Origin: Bacillota bacterium
Lineage (GTDB): Bacteria > Bacillota > Clostridia > Lachnospirales > Lachnospiraceae
NCBI GenBank assembly: GCA_023450835.1
Contig: JAEXGM010000180.1
Coordinates: 1 to 15,979 of the forward strand
Direction: 5' to 3'
Length of the DNA stretch: 15,979 bases
The position numbers and the translations under genes were made by a program. The notes beneath the pieces are model-generated. The model searched no databases, was not told the origin of the DNA, and saw only the letters and a program-made list of their open reading frames with translations. Below are positions 1-7,401 of this stretch, piece after piece; within the stretch, counting starts at the first letter, position 1; every line of letters starts with the position of its first letter.

Positions 1-262
1 ATTTCACACTAATCCCCATGCATATTGCAGGCGTACAGACTGTTTGCCGTCTGCACGATACTCCCCCAATAGAAAGGTTGTAAAATGCAGCACATTTTTC
101 AACCACCTCTATATTCTTAAACTGATAAAATCAATCAGCCCGCGAACAATACATAAATCACCATTGGCACCAGACAAATAAGTCCCATAACCCCTTAAAT
201 ACAAACTTTTTAAATAATCTTATAATATAAACGCCAAAAAGCCCCGTTTCAATATGTTTCCA
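1..262. other. Non-coding stretch, no recognised gene
   Basis: I see no gene here that I can support. The only candidate is a 28-codon minus-strand frame from 95 to 9, preceded by a GAGGTGG element 7 bases before its ATG. Its predicted peptide is Cys/Tyr-rich and resembles nothing I know. The part from about 180 to 262 is very AT-rich. A possible short AT stem with AAACG/CGTTT arms near 232-252 is too weak to call a terminator. Confidence 0.4.
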
Positions 263-339
263 GGCAATTTGCAAAAAGCAGAAAGAACGTATGCGCCTTG
301 GAACCAGTGCATACGTCTTTCTGCTTTTTGCAAATTGCC
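263..339. repeat. Large near-perfect inverted repeat (REP/MITE-like hairpin)
   Basis: The arms 263-294 and 309-339 are reverse complements along 31 bases, with a single extra A in the left arm and a 14-base loop (295-308). The outer ends read GGCAATTTGC / GCAAATTGCC. On the minus strand the right arm is directly preceded by GGGGAC, a motif I associate with REP-type elements mobilised by Y1 transposases in Firmicutes; that link is inference. It lies 45 bases after the kinase stop codon, so it could also block or end that transcript, but neither side has a U-tract, which argues against an ordinary intrinsic terminator. As RNA it would form a long duplex suitable for RNase III. Confidence 0.85.
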
Positions 340-384
340 GTCCCCTTGAGAAAAACTCGCCCTTTGCCATATCTCATCTTATTA

Positions 385-1479
385 CTATAAATCAGCCGGC
401 ATAATAATCTCAAAAGTAATAAGCTCATCCTTGCTGGCCGCAGTTATTTTTCCCTTATGAAGTTCCACTATCTCCTTTGCAATAGCAAGTCCCAGCCCCG
501 CACCGCCTGTCCTTGACTGTCTGGCCGTATCCAGCCGGTAAAACTGCTCAAATATCCGGTTTAATTTCTCCTCAGGAATGGTATTGCCATGATTAATAAA
601 GATAAAATGAATGCTGCTGCCCTCCTTCTTTACCACCACTACAATGGTATCCTCCTCAAAGCTGTAATTAATGGCATTTCGGAGCAAATTATCAAACACT
701 CTCTGCATCTTACCGGTATCGCAGCGCATAAAGATGTCCCCTTCTGCTTTCAGTTCACAGGAGAGATTCTTCTCTTTCAAAGAGGGTCCTGCCTCGAATA
801 TTATCTGCTCCAGCATTCTGGTAATGTTGATGCGGCTTAATTCGAGAGTCAGATTTGTAAGGTTGAACCTGGTAATATCAAAGAATTCATTAATCAATTC
901 TTCCAGACGCTCTGATTTGCCAAGAGCAATGGAAAGATATTTCTCCTGCAATTCCTTTGAGATTTCCTTTTCATCCTCTAACAGTGTCAAATAGCCAATA
1001 ACCGAAGTTAAGGGCGTTTTTAGATCATGAGCAAGATAGACTACCAAATCATTCTTCCTCTGCTCGGCTTCTCTTGCCACCATCTCTCCCCGTCTTACCT
1101 GCAGCTTCGTCTGGTTCATCTGGTTTTCTACTTCTTTTAACTCAGCCGGTAAGGAAATAAGCTCTTCTCCAGGATTATATATTTCTTCTGCTGCTTTTAC
1201 GACCTGTTCCAGATACCCCAGAGTCTTAAACCAATAATAGAAAAAGATTACACCCACTCCGATAATCCATACACCGCCTAAAACCAGCATACTATGCCTG
1301 TTAATTAATGAAAGTATCTGATATAGAACATTATCAGAGTACCAGATAAAACTTCCGACAAAAGCTCTGGCAAGCAGATAAGCTCCCAGCAAAAGAAAAG
1401 TGTAGACAACCGCCCATAAAAGGAAACGAGTAAAGATAAACCCCGTCAGACTTTTCCTGATATTTGTTCTTTTAGTCAA
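385..1479 (-). CDS. VanS-like sensor histidine kinase
   Basis: Membrane sensor kinase of a two-component system, 364 residues; its partner is the response regulator just upstream. Two transmembrane segments (about residues 16-38 and 64-84) enclose a short extracytoplasmic loop. The dimerisation/phosphoacceptor segment carries H151 in AHDLKTPLTSV. The ATPase domain shows an N-box (N264, N268), a degenerate G1 box (NHGN, 296-299), an F-box (IFEQFYR, 309-315) and a G2 box (GGAGLGLA, 325-332). The H-box, F-box and G2 segments closely follow enterococcal VanS as I remember it. The start is a TTG overlapping the regulator's stop codon by 8 bases, with GGGG 7 bases upstream; the next internal Met is residue 64, which would remove the first membrane helix, so the TTG start is preferred. 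No vanHAX-type resistance genes are visible, so the ligand is unknown. Confidence 0.92.
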   Translation of the reverse strand: MTKRTNIRKSLTGFIFTRFLLWAVVYTFLLLGAYLLARAFVGSFIWYSDNVLYQILSLINRHSMLVLGGVWIIGVGVIFFYYWFKTLGYLEQVVKAAEEIYNPGEELISLPAELKEVENQMNQTKLQVRRGEMVAREAEQRKNDLVVYLAHDLKTPLTSVIGYLTLLEDEKEISKELQEKYLSIALGKSERLEELINEFFDITRFNLTNLTLELSRINITRMLEQIIFEAGPSLKEKNLSCELKAEGDIFMRCDTGKMQRVFDNLLRNAINYSFEEDTIVVVVKKEGSSIHFIFINHGNTIPEEKLNRIFEQFYRLDTARQSRTGGAGLGLAIAKEIVELHKGKITAASKDELITFEIIMPADL

Positions 1480-2161
1480 TTTTATACCCCATTCCCCAAA
1501 CGGTCTTTATAAATTTCGGTTTCTTGGAATTATCCTGCATCTTCTCTCTCAACCTGCCGATATGCGCCATTACGGTATTATTATTATCCAGGAATTTTTC
1601 CTGCCATACCACCTCAAAAAGCTCCTCGGAGGATACCACTTTTCCCCGATGGTCGCACAAATACCAAAGGATAGAGAATTCAATGGGGGTCAAGGATAAT
1701 TCTTTCTCATACAACAGACACTGGTGAGTTTCTTTATTGATAACCAGTCCCCTGATGTCATATTCCAGACCTTCTGCCTCTTCCGCCGTATTATACCGCA
1801 TATAGCGGCGAAGCTGTGTTTTAACTCTGGCGACCAACTCCAATGGATTAAAAGGCTTTGTGATATAGTCATCCGCTCCGAGAGTAAGCCCCATGATTTT
1901 GTCCATGTCCTCTACCTTTGCAGTCAGCATAATTACAGGAAAAAAATACTTTTCCCGAATCTTCTGGCAGATACGAAAACCATCAATGTCCGGAAGCATC
2001 ACATCCAGAACAGCCAGATTGATTTTATGAAACTCAATGCAGGCAAGAGCTTCCTTCCCCGTGTAATATTTATATACGTTAAAACCTTCATTTTTCAGAT
2101 AAAGTTCCAATAAGTCGGCAATTTCTTTTTCATCGTCTACTATTAATATTGTCTCACCCAT
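1472..2161 (-). CDS. VanR-like OmpR-family response regulator
   Basis: Cytoplasmic DNA-binding response regulator of 229 residues, the usual length for the OmpR/PhoB family. The receiver domain (about 1-118) has acidic-pocket D9/D10, phosphoacceptor D53 in VLDVMLPD, T80 and K102 in TKPF. The winged-helix domain (about 130-227) ends in the typical FIKTVWGMGYKID. Stretches such as KYYTGKEAL and GADDYITKPF resemble VanR of the VanA type. I chose the ATG at 2161 over an upstream in-frame GTG at 2173 because GAGG lies 6 bases before it and the protein then begins MGETILIVDDE, like known relatives. It overlaps the kinase start by 8 bases, so the two are probably translationally coupled. Target genes are unknown. 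Confidence 0.95.
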   Translation of the reverse strand: MGETILIVDDEKEIADLLELYLKNEGFNVYKYYTGKEALACIEFHKINLAVLDVMLPDIDGFRICQKIREKYFFPVIMLTAKVEDMDKIMGLTLGADDYITKPFNPLELVARVKTQLRRYMRYNTAEEAEGLEYDIRGLVINKETHQCLLYEKELSLTPIEFSILWYLCDHRGKVVSSEELFEVVWQEKFLDNNNTVMAHIGRLREKMQDNSKKPKFIKTVWGMGYKID

Positions 2162-2198
2162 GTTTGTCCTCACATCTTTTTATACTTTACTATTTAGC

Positions 2199-2227
2199 AT
2201 GATATACCAAAAAGCAAAAGTATACAA
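2199..2227 (-). promoter_or_regulatory. Candidate sigma-A promoter of the VanRS-like pair
   Basis: On the minus strand TTGTAT (2227-2222) is separated by 17 bases from TATCAT (2204-2199), followed by a leader of about 30 bases to the regulator start. The -10 matches 5 of 6 consensus bases, the -35 only about half, as is common for activated or autoregulated promoters. Confidence 0.4.
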
Positions 2228-2329
2228 GGCTTGATTCAAACCTCTCTCTGAAACATATCGCTCAATTGATACAACCTTCTATGATTTATAAGCTATGTAA
2301 ACAGGCCTTTCATTCCGCCTTAATCTGTC

Positions 2330-2524
2330 TTACATCTCTCTATGGTGCACTAGGGCATACATAATAATACCTGTCAATAAAACATGGATTAGAATAGTAA
2401 TATCACCGTCCAAAGTTATATAATCTCTTTGTGTATAATCGTATATTACTACTACAATCATAGTATATAGCAAAAACCTTAAGACCCATTTTATTACTCT
2501 AAACAGCTGTTCCTTATTCTCCAT
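2330..2524 (-). CDS. Small two-helix membrane protein, unknown function
   Basis: 64-residue protein that I do not recognise. It has a charged N-terminus (MENKEQLFR), a hydrophobic helix at about residues 9-30, a polar connector (DYTQRDYITLDGD) and a second helix at about 42-61, ending in HHREM. This predicts a small integral membrane protein with a short loop. The frame stays open upstream to an ATG at 2578, but the ATG at 2524 has GGGAG 7 bases before it, so the shorter form is preferred. It lies 168 bases upstream of the VanR-like gene on the same strand, and a promoter precedes it. A link to the sensor kinase is possible but nothing in the sequence demonstrates it. Confidence 0.65.
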   Translation of the reverse strand: MENKEQLFRVIKWVLRFLLYTMIVVVIYDYTQRDYITLDGDITILIHVLLTGIIMYALVHHREM

Positions 2525-2599
2525 TACAATACTCCCTTTTATTTTAGTTATGTGCCTTGGCTTAAAATCCATATCCATATAATAGGATATTCTGCGATT

Positions 2600-2628
2600 A
2601 TTATGTAATATATCATTAAAAATAGCAA
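2600..2628 (-). promoter_or_regulatory. Candidate promoter of the small membrane protein gene
   Basis: On the minus strand TTGCTA (2628-2623) is separated by 17 bases from CATAAT (2605-2600). The -10 matches 5 of 6 and the -35 4 of 6 consensus bases. The implied leader to the ATG at 2524 is about 70 bases. Confidence 0.45.
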
Positions 2629-2704
2629 GACTTTTCCAAGAATTCTATAAACTCCACTAATACATTGTTTTGCAAATAAACAGACTGAATAGGCTGAATA
2701 TAAT

Positions 2705-2838
2705 TTCAAAGCTGACATTCAAAAACATATCTGTAGTGTAGTAGGCATATAGCAAAGCTATACCCGGCTTTTGGGTTGCTGCACGCTAAAAGAGGGAGTA
2801 AACCGGTTTTCTAAAACCAGCTTACTCCCTTTTTTAGT
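2705..2838 (+). ncRNA. Possible plus-strand structured small RNA
   Basis: This gene-free stretch has a plus-strand TATAAT at 2699-2704 (weak -35), then a block that can fold as a three-way junction. Closing stem: GTGTAGTAG (about 2736-2744) with TTGCTGCAC (2776-2784), 9 pairs including three G-U. Second stem: TATAGC-AAA-GCTATA (2748-2762). Third: CCC (2763-2765) with GGG (2773-2775). It is followed at once by a strong terminator. No plus-strand gene follows, so it would be a stand-alone RNA. It does not match a riboswitch class I can name; the similarity to the GCAAAGC core of c-di-GMP-I riboswitches is only local. Confidence 0.25.
2788..2835. terminator. Intrinsic terminator, roughly bidirectional
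   Basis: AGGGAGTAA (2793-2801) pairs with TTACTCCCT (2822-2830), extended outward by A/T and G-U pairs, with an inner GGTTT/AAACC stem. On the plus strand the stem runs into TTTTTT; on the minus strand it runs into CTCTTTT. It begins 53 bases after the GH3 stop codon and most likely ends that minus-strand operon. Confidence 0.8.
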
Positions 2839-2887
2839 TTACTAATATACTCTGTACAATTAAAAGAACAGGCTTTTTCAAAGATAT

Positions 2888-5689
2888 TTAAGAAATTCTT
2901 CTGAATTCCACACTTTCAACTTCCATACCCTGCTTCAATTCTTTCAGTTCTACGGAATACAGCCCTTCTTGCAGCTCTGCTTTAATAAGCTTTTGTTTTA
3001 CCCACTGTCCGTCTGTTCCACTGGTCTGAATGGTTGCAACCTGAGTATTGTTTAATAACAGATTACAGGAAGTCTGCGCTAAATCACTGCCAAAGGACCT
3101 GACATTTACAATCAGACGATAGATTCCCGCTTCCTTAACTTCTATAACAGTTTCACCCTCACTCTCAAGCCTTACAACGGTATCTTCCGTATCCAGGCTG
3201 GAAGGTGTGACTTCTGAGTATACAGCAGCACTTGCATCAGCCGCAACCTGCACTGCCTCTTCCGTAAAGCTTTCTTCTCGCTTAAATACCGGTGCTTTTA
3301 TAATAAATTCGCAGATATTCTTAGCACAACGCTGCAGCTCTCCTCTGGTCAAGATGCCTTCTTTTACGGCTTCCTCTGTCAGATCTCTATATGCATTTAC
3401 CTCCGCACCAAAATTAGTGACCACCATGTAAAGGTCATTCTGGGCCTTAACCATGAAATGGGTATTCTTTCTGTCCGCTGCTCCACCGGCTGCCACATCA
3501 TTCATAATAGCCCACCAGTCTGTCATTACAATACCCTCAAAACCCCATTCTCCTCTAAGGATGGTTGTGTTCAGGTCATAATTAGAGGCAGACCAATGCC
3601 CGTTAATAGGGTTATAAGAAGTCATGACGCCGCTTGCGCCGCCTTCTTTTACTGCAATTTCAAAGCCTTTCAGGTAGATTTCACGAAGGGCACGCTCAGA
3701 AACAACCGCATCTACCTTGGAGCGGAATTTCTCCTGATTGTTGCAGGCAAAATGCTTTAAGGTGGCATTGGAACCGCCTTTCATAATACCCTTTACAACA
3801 GCGCTGGCAAACTTGCCGGTGATTAACGGGTCTTCGGAAAAGTATTCAAAATTACGTCCATTTAAAGGACTTCTTCTGATATTTAGACCGGGTCCAAGAA
3901 GCATATCAATGCAATTACGTAACAGTTCCTGCCCTTCCATTACATATAGTTCTTCCACCAGGTCTGTATTCCAGGTAGCCGCAAGAAGAGTTCCGATAGG
4001 AACCTGAGTTGCCTTAGGACCTCCATCCATACGAATACCGGAAGGACCGTCGGAAGTGCAGGCCAGAGGGATTCCAAAGTGTAAAAGCCTGTCCGTAACT
4101 CCTCCAAAGGCAGAAGCTGTTCCGGGAGTCACAAGGGGATGGCACATTCCTTCTCCCCTGACCAGTGCTCCGAGGTCTTCATTTGTCAGCTGAGCCAGGA
4201 ATTCTTCCATTGTTACCTTATTTTCTGCAACATCTTTCAGGAGGTAACCTTTGTCTTCCGTATATTTTATATCCTTCGGAAGATTCTTCTTAATTCTTTC
4301 CTCTATAGAAATCTCAAGCTTTGGCACCTTCTCGTAAATCAGTTCATAGGAGCCGTCTTCCTTTTTCTTACCCGGTTTCATACGGGTGAAATCATCTGTC
4401 GGTGCGGATGCCTGCTGTAATTCTTCCGTTACTATAAGCTTTTCTACTACATATCCGTTCTTACCGTCAACCGGTACCAATGAGGCATTTCTTATACTGT
4501 TGCCGGCATAGATACGATATTCTCCCTCTTCCAGTACATAGCAGTAAGGATGTCCGGTTACACCGCTGTCATCGTAGGAAGCCATAGTAACCAAAGGCAT
4601 TTTAACAATAAGAATCTCTTCTTCACCCGGTCTTAACACACCAGTTTTTGCAAATGCACCCAGAACTTTTGCAGGTCTTCCAAGCTTACCCTGTGGCGCT
4701 TCGTAATAAACCTCTACAACTTCTTTTCCGGAATAGATGTCTCCTGTATTTTTCACTGCTACCTGTAACTCAATGAACTTTTCCTTATCATTTCCGGTTA
4801 CTTCTGCCTTAAGAGCTGTCATTGAAAAATTCGTGTAGGATAAGCCATAGCCGAATTCAAAATGCACTTTCTCAGGAGCAAAGGTCTCAAAATAACGATA
4901 TCCCACATAGATATCTTCCTGATACAGATTCTTGCTCTCTCCGCCATAATTCTCGGTGGAAGGGTAGTCTTTAATGGAATATGCAATGGTATCGGTAAGC
5001 TTTCCGCTGGGTGTTACTTCACCAACCAGAACGTCTGCAATTGCATTGCCGCCTTCCATACCACCCTGCCAGGCATAAATAACTGATTTTATAGGATGTT
5101 TATGGTCCTGGGATTCCATCCAGCTCATATCAATAATATTGGATACATTCAGTACCACAGCCACCTGTTCAAAATGACAGGTAACTGCTTTTAGCATTTC
5201 TTCTTCCTCTTCTGTCAGCCGATAGCTTCCGGGAGCATCCGCATTGTCCTTATCCTCACCGGCAGTACGCCCGATAACAACGATTGCCTTGCCGGATTGT
5301 TCTTTTGCCCTCTTTACCACTTCATCACTTAAAGGCATTTCTTTCTGGTTCCAGGGCTCGCCTGCCCATACTCCGCCGCCGTTATCAAAGGGATTATCAA
5401 GAAGCCAATTTTCATAAATTGCAGCCAGCTCTTCGTTAATACAGATATCCTTTTTACTTCTTAGACCATCCAGAAGATTTGTGGTGTAGGCAACATTAAC
5501 ACTGCCGCCTGAACCGGTTCCGCTCCTATAATAATTCTTTTGAATCCTTCCGAATACGGATACCTTCTCCCCTTCTTTAACGGGAAGCACCATTCCTTCA
5601 TTCTTTAGTAGAACAGCACCTTCTGCTGCCGCTTTTCTGCTAAACTCTGCAAATCCTTCTAAAGGAATTCCTATCATTTTCTGGTTCAT
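2888..5689 (-). CDS. GH3 beta-glucosidase, permuted domain order, CBM-like C-terminus
   Basis: Glycoside hydrolase family 3 enzyme of 933 residues, expected to remove glucose from beta-glucosides by a retaining mechanism. The domain order is reversed relative to most GH3 proteins. The (alpha/beta)6 'C-terminal' domain comes first (about 15-245, with GRTAGEDKD, E145 the likely acid/base), then a fibronectin III-like domain (about 320-400), a linker (425-485), then the TIM-barrel domain (about 490-800, with DGPSGIR at 547-553, KHF at 645-647 and nucleophile D724 in VMTDWW). Residues about 836-933 form an extra beta-rich domain resembling CBM6/CBM35. The reversed order is known from ruminal Butyrivibrio and Ruminococcus beta-glucosidases. 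No signal peptide is present, so it acts in the cytoplasm. AAGGAG lies 7 bases before the ATG. As last gene of the operon next to a SOGP-like phosphorylase, it probably hydrolyses short beta-1,2-glucosides; specificity is inferred. Confidence 0.93.
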   Translation of the reverse strand: MNQKMIGIPLEGFAEFSRKAAAEGAVLLKNEGMVLPVKEGEKVSVFGRIQKNYYRSGTGSGGSVNVAYTTNLLDGLRSKKDICINEELAAIYENWLLDNPFDNGGGVWAGEPWNQKEMPLSDEVVKRAKEQSGKAIVVIGRTAGEDKDNADAPGSYRLTEEEEEMLKAVTCHFEQVAVVLNVSNIIDMSWMESQDHKHPIKSVIYAWQGGMEGGNAIADVLVGEVTPSGKLTDTIAYSIKDYPSTENYGGESKNLYQEDIYVGYRYFETFAPEKVHFEFGYGLSYTNFSMTALKAEVTGNDKEKFIELQVAVKNTGDIYSGKEVVEVYYEAPQGKLGRPAKVLGAFAKTGVLRPGEEEILIVKMPLVTMASYDDSGVTGHPYCYVLEEGEYRIYAGNSIRNASLVPVDGKNGYVVEKLIVTEELQQASAPTDDFTRMKPGKKKEDGSYELIYEKVPKLEISIEERIKKNLPKDIKYTEDKGYLLKDVAENKVTMEEFLAQLTNEDLGALVRGEGMCHPLVTPGTASAFGGVTDRLLHFGIPLACTSDGPSGIRMDGGPKATQVPIGTLLAATWNTDLVEELYVMEGQELLRNCIDMLLGPGLNIRRSPLNGRNFEYFSEDPLITGKFASAVVKGIMKGGSNATLKHFACNNQEKFRSKVDAVVSERALREIYLKGFEIAVKEGGASGVMTSYNPINGHWSASNYDLNTTILRGEWGFEGIVMTDWWAIMNDVAAGGAADRKNTHFMVKAQNDLYMVVTNFGAEVNAYRDLTEEAVKEGILTRGELQRCAKNICEFIIKAPVFKREESFTEEAVQVAADASAAVYSEVTPSSLDTEDTVVRLESEGETVIEVKEAGIYRLIVNVRSFGSDLAQTSCNLLLNNTQVATIQTSGTDGQWVKQKLIKAELQEGLYSVELKELKQGMEVESVEFRRIS

Positions 5690-5766
5690 CCTTTATCTCC
5701 TTCGTAGTAATTTATATTAAATTGCTTCCATCATTTTGAAAACAAATATAATCTTAGTTTTTTACC

Positions 5767-6447
5767 TTATATTTTTTCCGCACTATTCCGGCTCTCTCTT
5801 ATAAACATAATGCCAAATGCAATTATTAATATAAAACAGCTGAACCATATGGCTTTCATAGAAAGAAATCCTGCAAATATACTGCCAACGGCCGCACCAA
5901 TTGCAAAGATTCCAATAAAAACAAAATATAATATTGACTTTTTCTTTAATTCCGGATTCCTGGTTGTATGGTATGAAAACCATAATTCCGTTGCAGTCCT
6001 TAAATTTCCGATGCACATGGTAGTGGCATATACATTTCCATTTAACTTACGAAAGCTTTGTACCTGCATGGCACATACCATGGATACCAGCATATTGGAT
6101 ATCAGATCCATCCCCTCCGGCATCAGTCCCACAAAAAACAAAGTGAGTATTTCCATTGCCAAAACAATCTGCCGCCAATGGATTCTGTCATATTTCTTAA
6201 AATATTTCCGTATCACCTCTGCCAGAACAATACCAAACAGAAAGGAGATTACAGGAAACAGATACCGAAGTCCAAGTTTTATATTGCCTTCTGCAAAATG
6301 TTGTCCCATTAATACAATATTGCCGGTCTGGGCATTTGCAAAAACACCGTTCCTGCAAATGTAAGTATATGCATCCTGAAAACCTCCTGATATACATAAA
6401 AGTCCAATTACTACAATGGATTCAGACATCTGTCCCCGTTTTTTCAT
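5767..6447 (-). CDS. YoaK/DUF1275-family membrane protein
   Basis: Polytopic membrane protein of 226 residues with about six hydrophobic segments (near 10-30, 62-80, 93-109, 114-130, 171-194, 199-216). The family signature is clear: GGFQDAYTY followed by FANAQTGN (residues 21-43) and the later QVQSFRKLNGNVYATT block (128-143). The DUF1275/YoaK family has no firmly established function to my knowledge. The gene starts 35 bases after the EEP-family gene stop and ends 77 bases before the GH3 start, so it appears co-transcribed with both. The first ATG has AGGAG 11 bases upstream, a long spacing; the Met at residue 7, with GGGG close by, is a reasonable alternative start. A transport or sensing role connected to the sugar is possible but unsupported. 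Confidence 0.88.
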   Translation of the reverse strand: MKKRGQMSESIVVIGLLCISGGFQDAYTYICRNGVFANAQTGNIVLMGQHFAEGNIKLGLRYLFPVISFLFGIVLAEVIRKYFKKYDRIHWRQIVLAMEILTLFFVGLMPEGMDLISNMLVSMVCAMQVQSFRKLNGNVYATTMCIGNLRTATELWFSYHTTRNPELKKKSILYFVFIGIFAIGAAVGSIFAGFLSMKAIWFSCFILIIAFGIMFIRESRNSAEKI

Positions 6448-6482
6448 AGCCGCTTAATCTCCTAAATCCCCTTTAACCATCA

Positions 6483-7238
6483 TCAAAATTCTAAGACAGC
6501 ACTCACCGGATAGTGGTCGGATAAATAAACTTCTCCCTCGCTATCAGTCCATTTCTCCACCTGTTTACAGGTAAAATGTCTGTCAGCAATTATATAATCT
6601 ATCTTTTCCATCTCTTTTAATCTGCCAAAATCATGAAAGGTGCCGTCAATATCCTTTGTACAGTCAATAAACTGCGGATACTTCTTTAATATGGCAAGTT
6701 CTCTGGAATCCGGCAGAGCATTGAAATCTCCGGTAAGAATAACCGGTACGTCTCCAAGGAAGTCAGCTTCTGAAATCTTTTTCAGTATCTGCCCTAATCC
6801 CTGCTCTCTGGCCTCACTTCCGATATGGTCCAGATGAGTATTATAAACACGGAATACCTTGCCGGTCTTTATCTCCTGAAAATAAATGCAGGTGCAGGTC
6901 CTTGGGCATTCACTCTGATTAGCATAGCGGCTTCCCGGAAGGTCCGGTGTCTCTGACAGCCAGAAGGTCTCCAATCTTACGATATTATACTTATCCTTAC
7001 GATAGGCAATGGAGGTCTCTTCGCCTTCAAGGTTCTTTTCTCTGCCGCAGCCAACCAAATAATACTCTGTTAAATTCTCTTTCAGCCAAAGAGCAACATG
7101 GGGCAAAACTTCCTGAAAACCGATAATATCCGGTTGCTCTGCCTTGATTTTCTTTAATATCAAATCCTGTCTGTATTTAAAATTATTGGCTCCATCCTGG
7201 CCATAATCGCATCTTATATTAAAGGTTACTATCTGCAT
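6483..7238 (-). CDS. Endonuclease/exonuclease/phosphatase (EEP) family hydrolase
   Basis: Cytoplasmic metal-dependent hydrolase of 251 residues with the DNase I-like EEP fold. All core motifs are present in order: N7 in TFNIR, E43 in FQEV, H135 in NTHLDH, D171 and N173 in TGDFNALP, D214 in EKIDYII, and D241-H242 in LSDHYPV, so it should be catalytically intact. Substrates in the family range from nucleic acids to phosphoinositides and sugar phosphates, and the sequence does not decide between them. I chose the ATG at 7238 over one at 7250 because GGGAG lies 5 bases before it and the protein then starts directly with the first beta-strand. It opens the EEP-YoaK-GH3 subcluster, downstream of the LacI gene. 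No good promoter is visible just upstream, so it may depend on read-through. Confidence 0.9.
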   Translation of the reverse strand: MQIVTFNIRCDYGQDGANNFKYRQDLILKKIKAEQPDIIGFQEVLPHVALWLKENLTEYYLVGCGREKNLEGEETSIAYRKDKYNIVRLETFWLSETPDLPGSRYANQSECPRTCTCIYFQEIKTGKVFRVYNTHLDHIGSEAREQGLGQILKKISEADFLGDVPVILTGDFNALPDSRELAILKKYPQFIDCTKDIDGTFHDFGRLKEMEKIDYIIADRHFTCKQVEKWTDSEGEVYLSDHYPVSAVLEF

Positions 7239-7320
7239 ATAAACTCCCATCTGTGCTTATTGGCACTCTTTAAATGTGTGCAGCGCCTTTTAAGCGTGCT
7301 ACAGTACATGTATAAATCAA

Positions 7321-7356
7321 GATGTTGAAAAAACGAAAGATAGTTTTTCCAACATC
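7321..7356 (-). terminator. Hairpin downstream of the LacI gene, probable terminator
   Basis: GATGTTG (7321-7327) pairs with CAACATC (7350-7356) and AAAAAC (7329-7334) with GTTTTT (7343-7348), separated by one A/C mismatch, with an 8-base loop. It lies 45 bases after the LacI-family stop codon. The following minus-strand bases are only moderately U-rich (TTGATTTAT), so it is probably a leaky terminator letting some transcription reach the EEP-YoaK-GH3 genes. Confidence 0.6.
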
Positions 7357-7401
7357 CTATTTTATGTCATTGCTTTTAAGTGCACAAGCCCTTCCTTCTA
7401 A

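Noticed and set aside
9..95. Minus-strand 28-codon frame with a GAGGTGG element before its ATG
   Set aside because: Too short and unlike any peptide family I know; a ribosome-binding-like sequence alone is weak evidence. Recorded only within the non-coding entry.
158..370. Minus-strand 70-codon open frame
   Set aside because: It is formed mostly by the two arms of the large inverted repeat, lacks a good ribosome binding site and encodes no recognisable protein.
385..2161. Vancomycin resistance locus
   Set aside because: Only regulator and sensor homologues are present; no ligase, dehydrogenase or dipeptidase genes are visible.
2736..2790. c-di-GMP-I (GEMM) riboswitch
   Set aside because: Only a GCAAAGC-like string is shared; the GGCAAACC part and tetraloop-receptor features are missing, and no plus-strand gene follows.
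2888..5689. Reversed GH3 domain order as an assembly or frameshift artefact
   Set aside because: One continuous frame covers all domains with a strong ribosome binding site, and the same order is known from other GH3 beta-glucosidases of rumen Clostridia.
5810..6364. Plus-strand 184-codon frame opposite the YoaK gene
   Set aside because: It is the antisense of a gene with clear family motifs, has no family features of its own and no convincing start signal.
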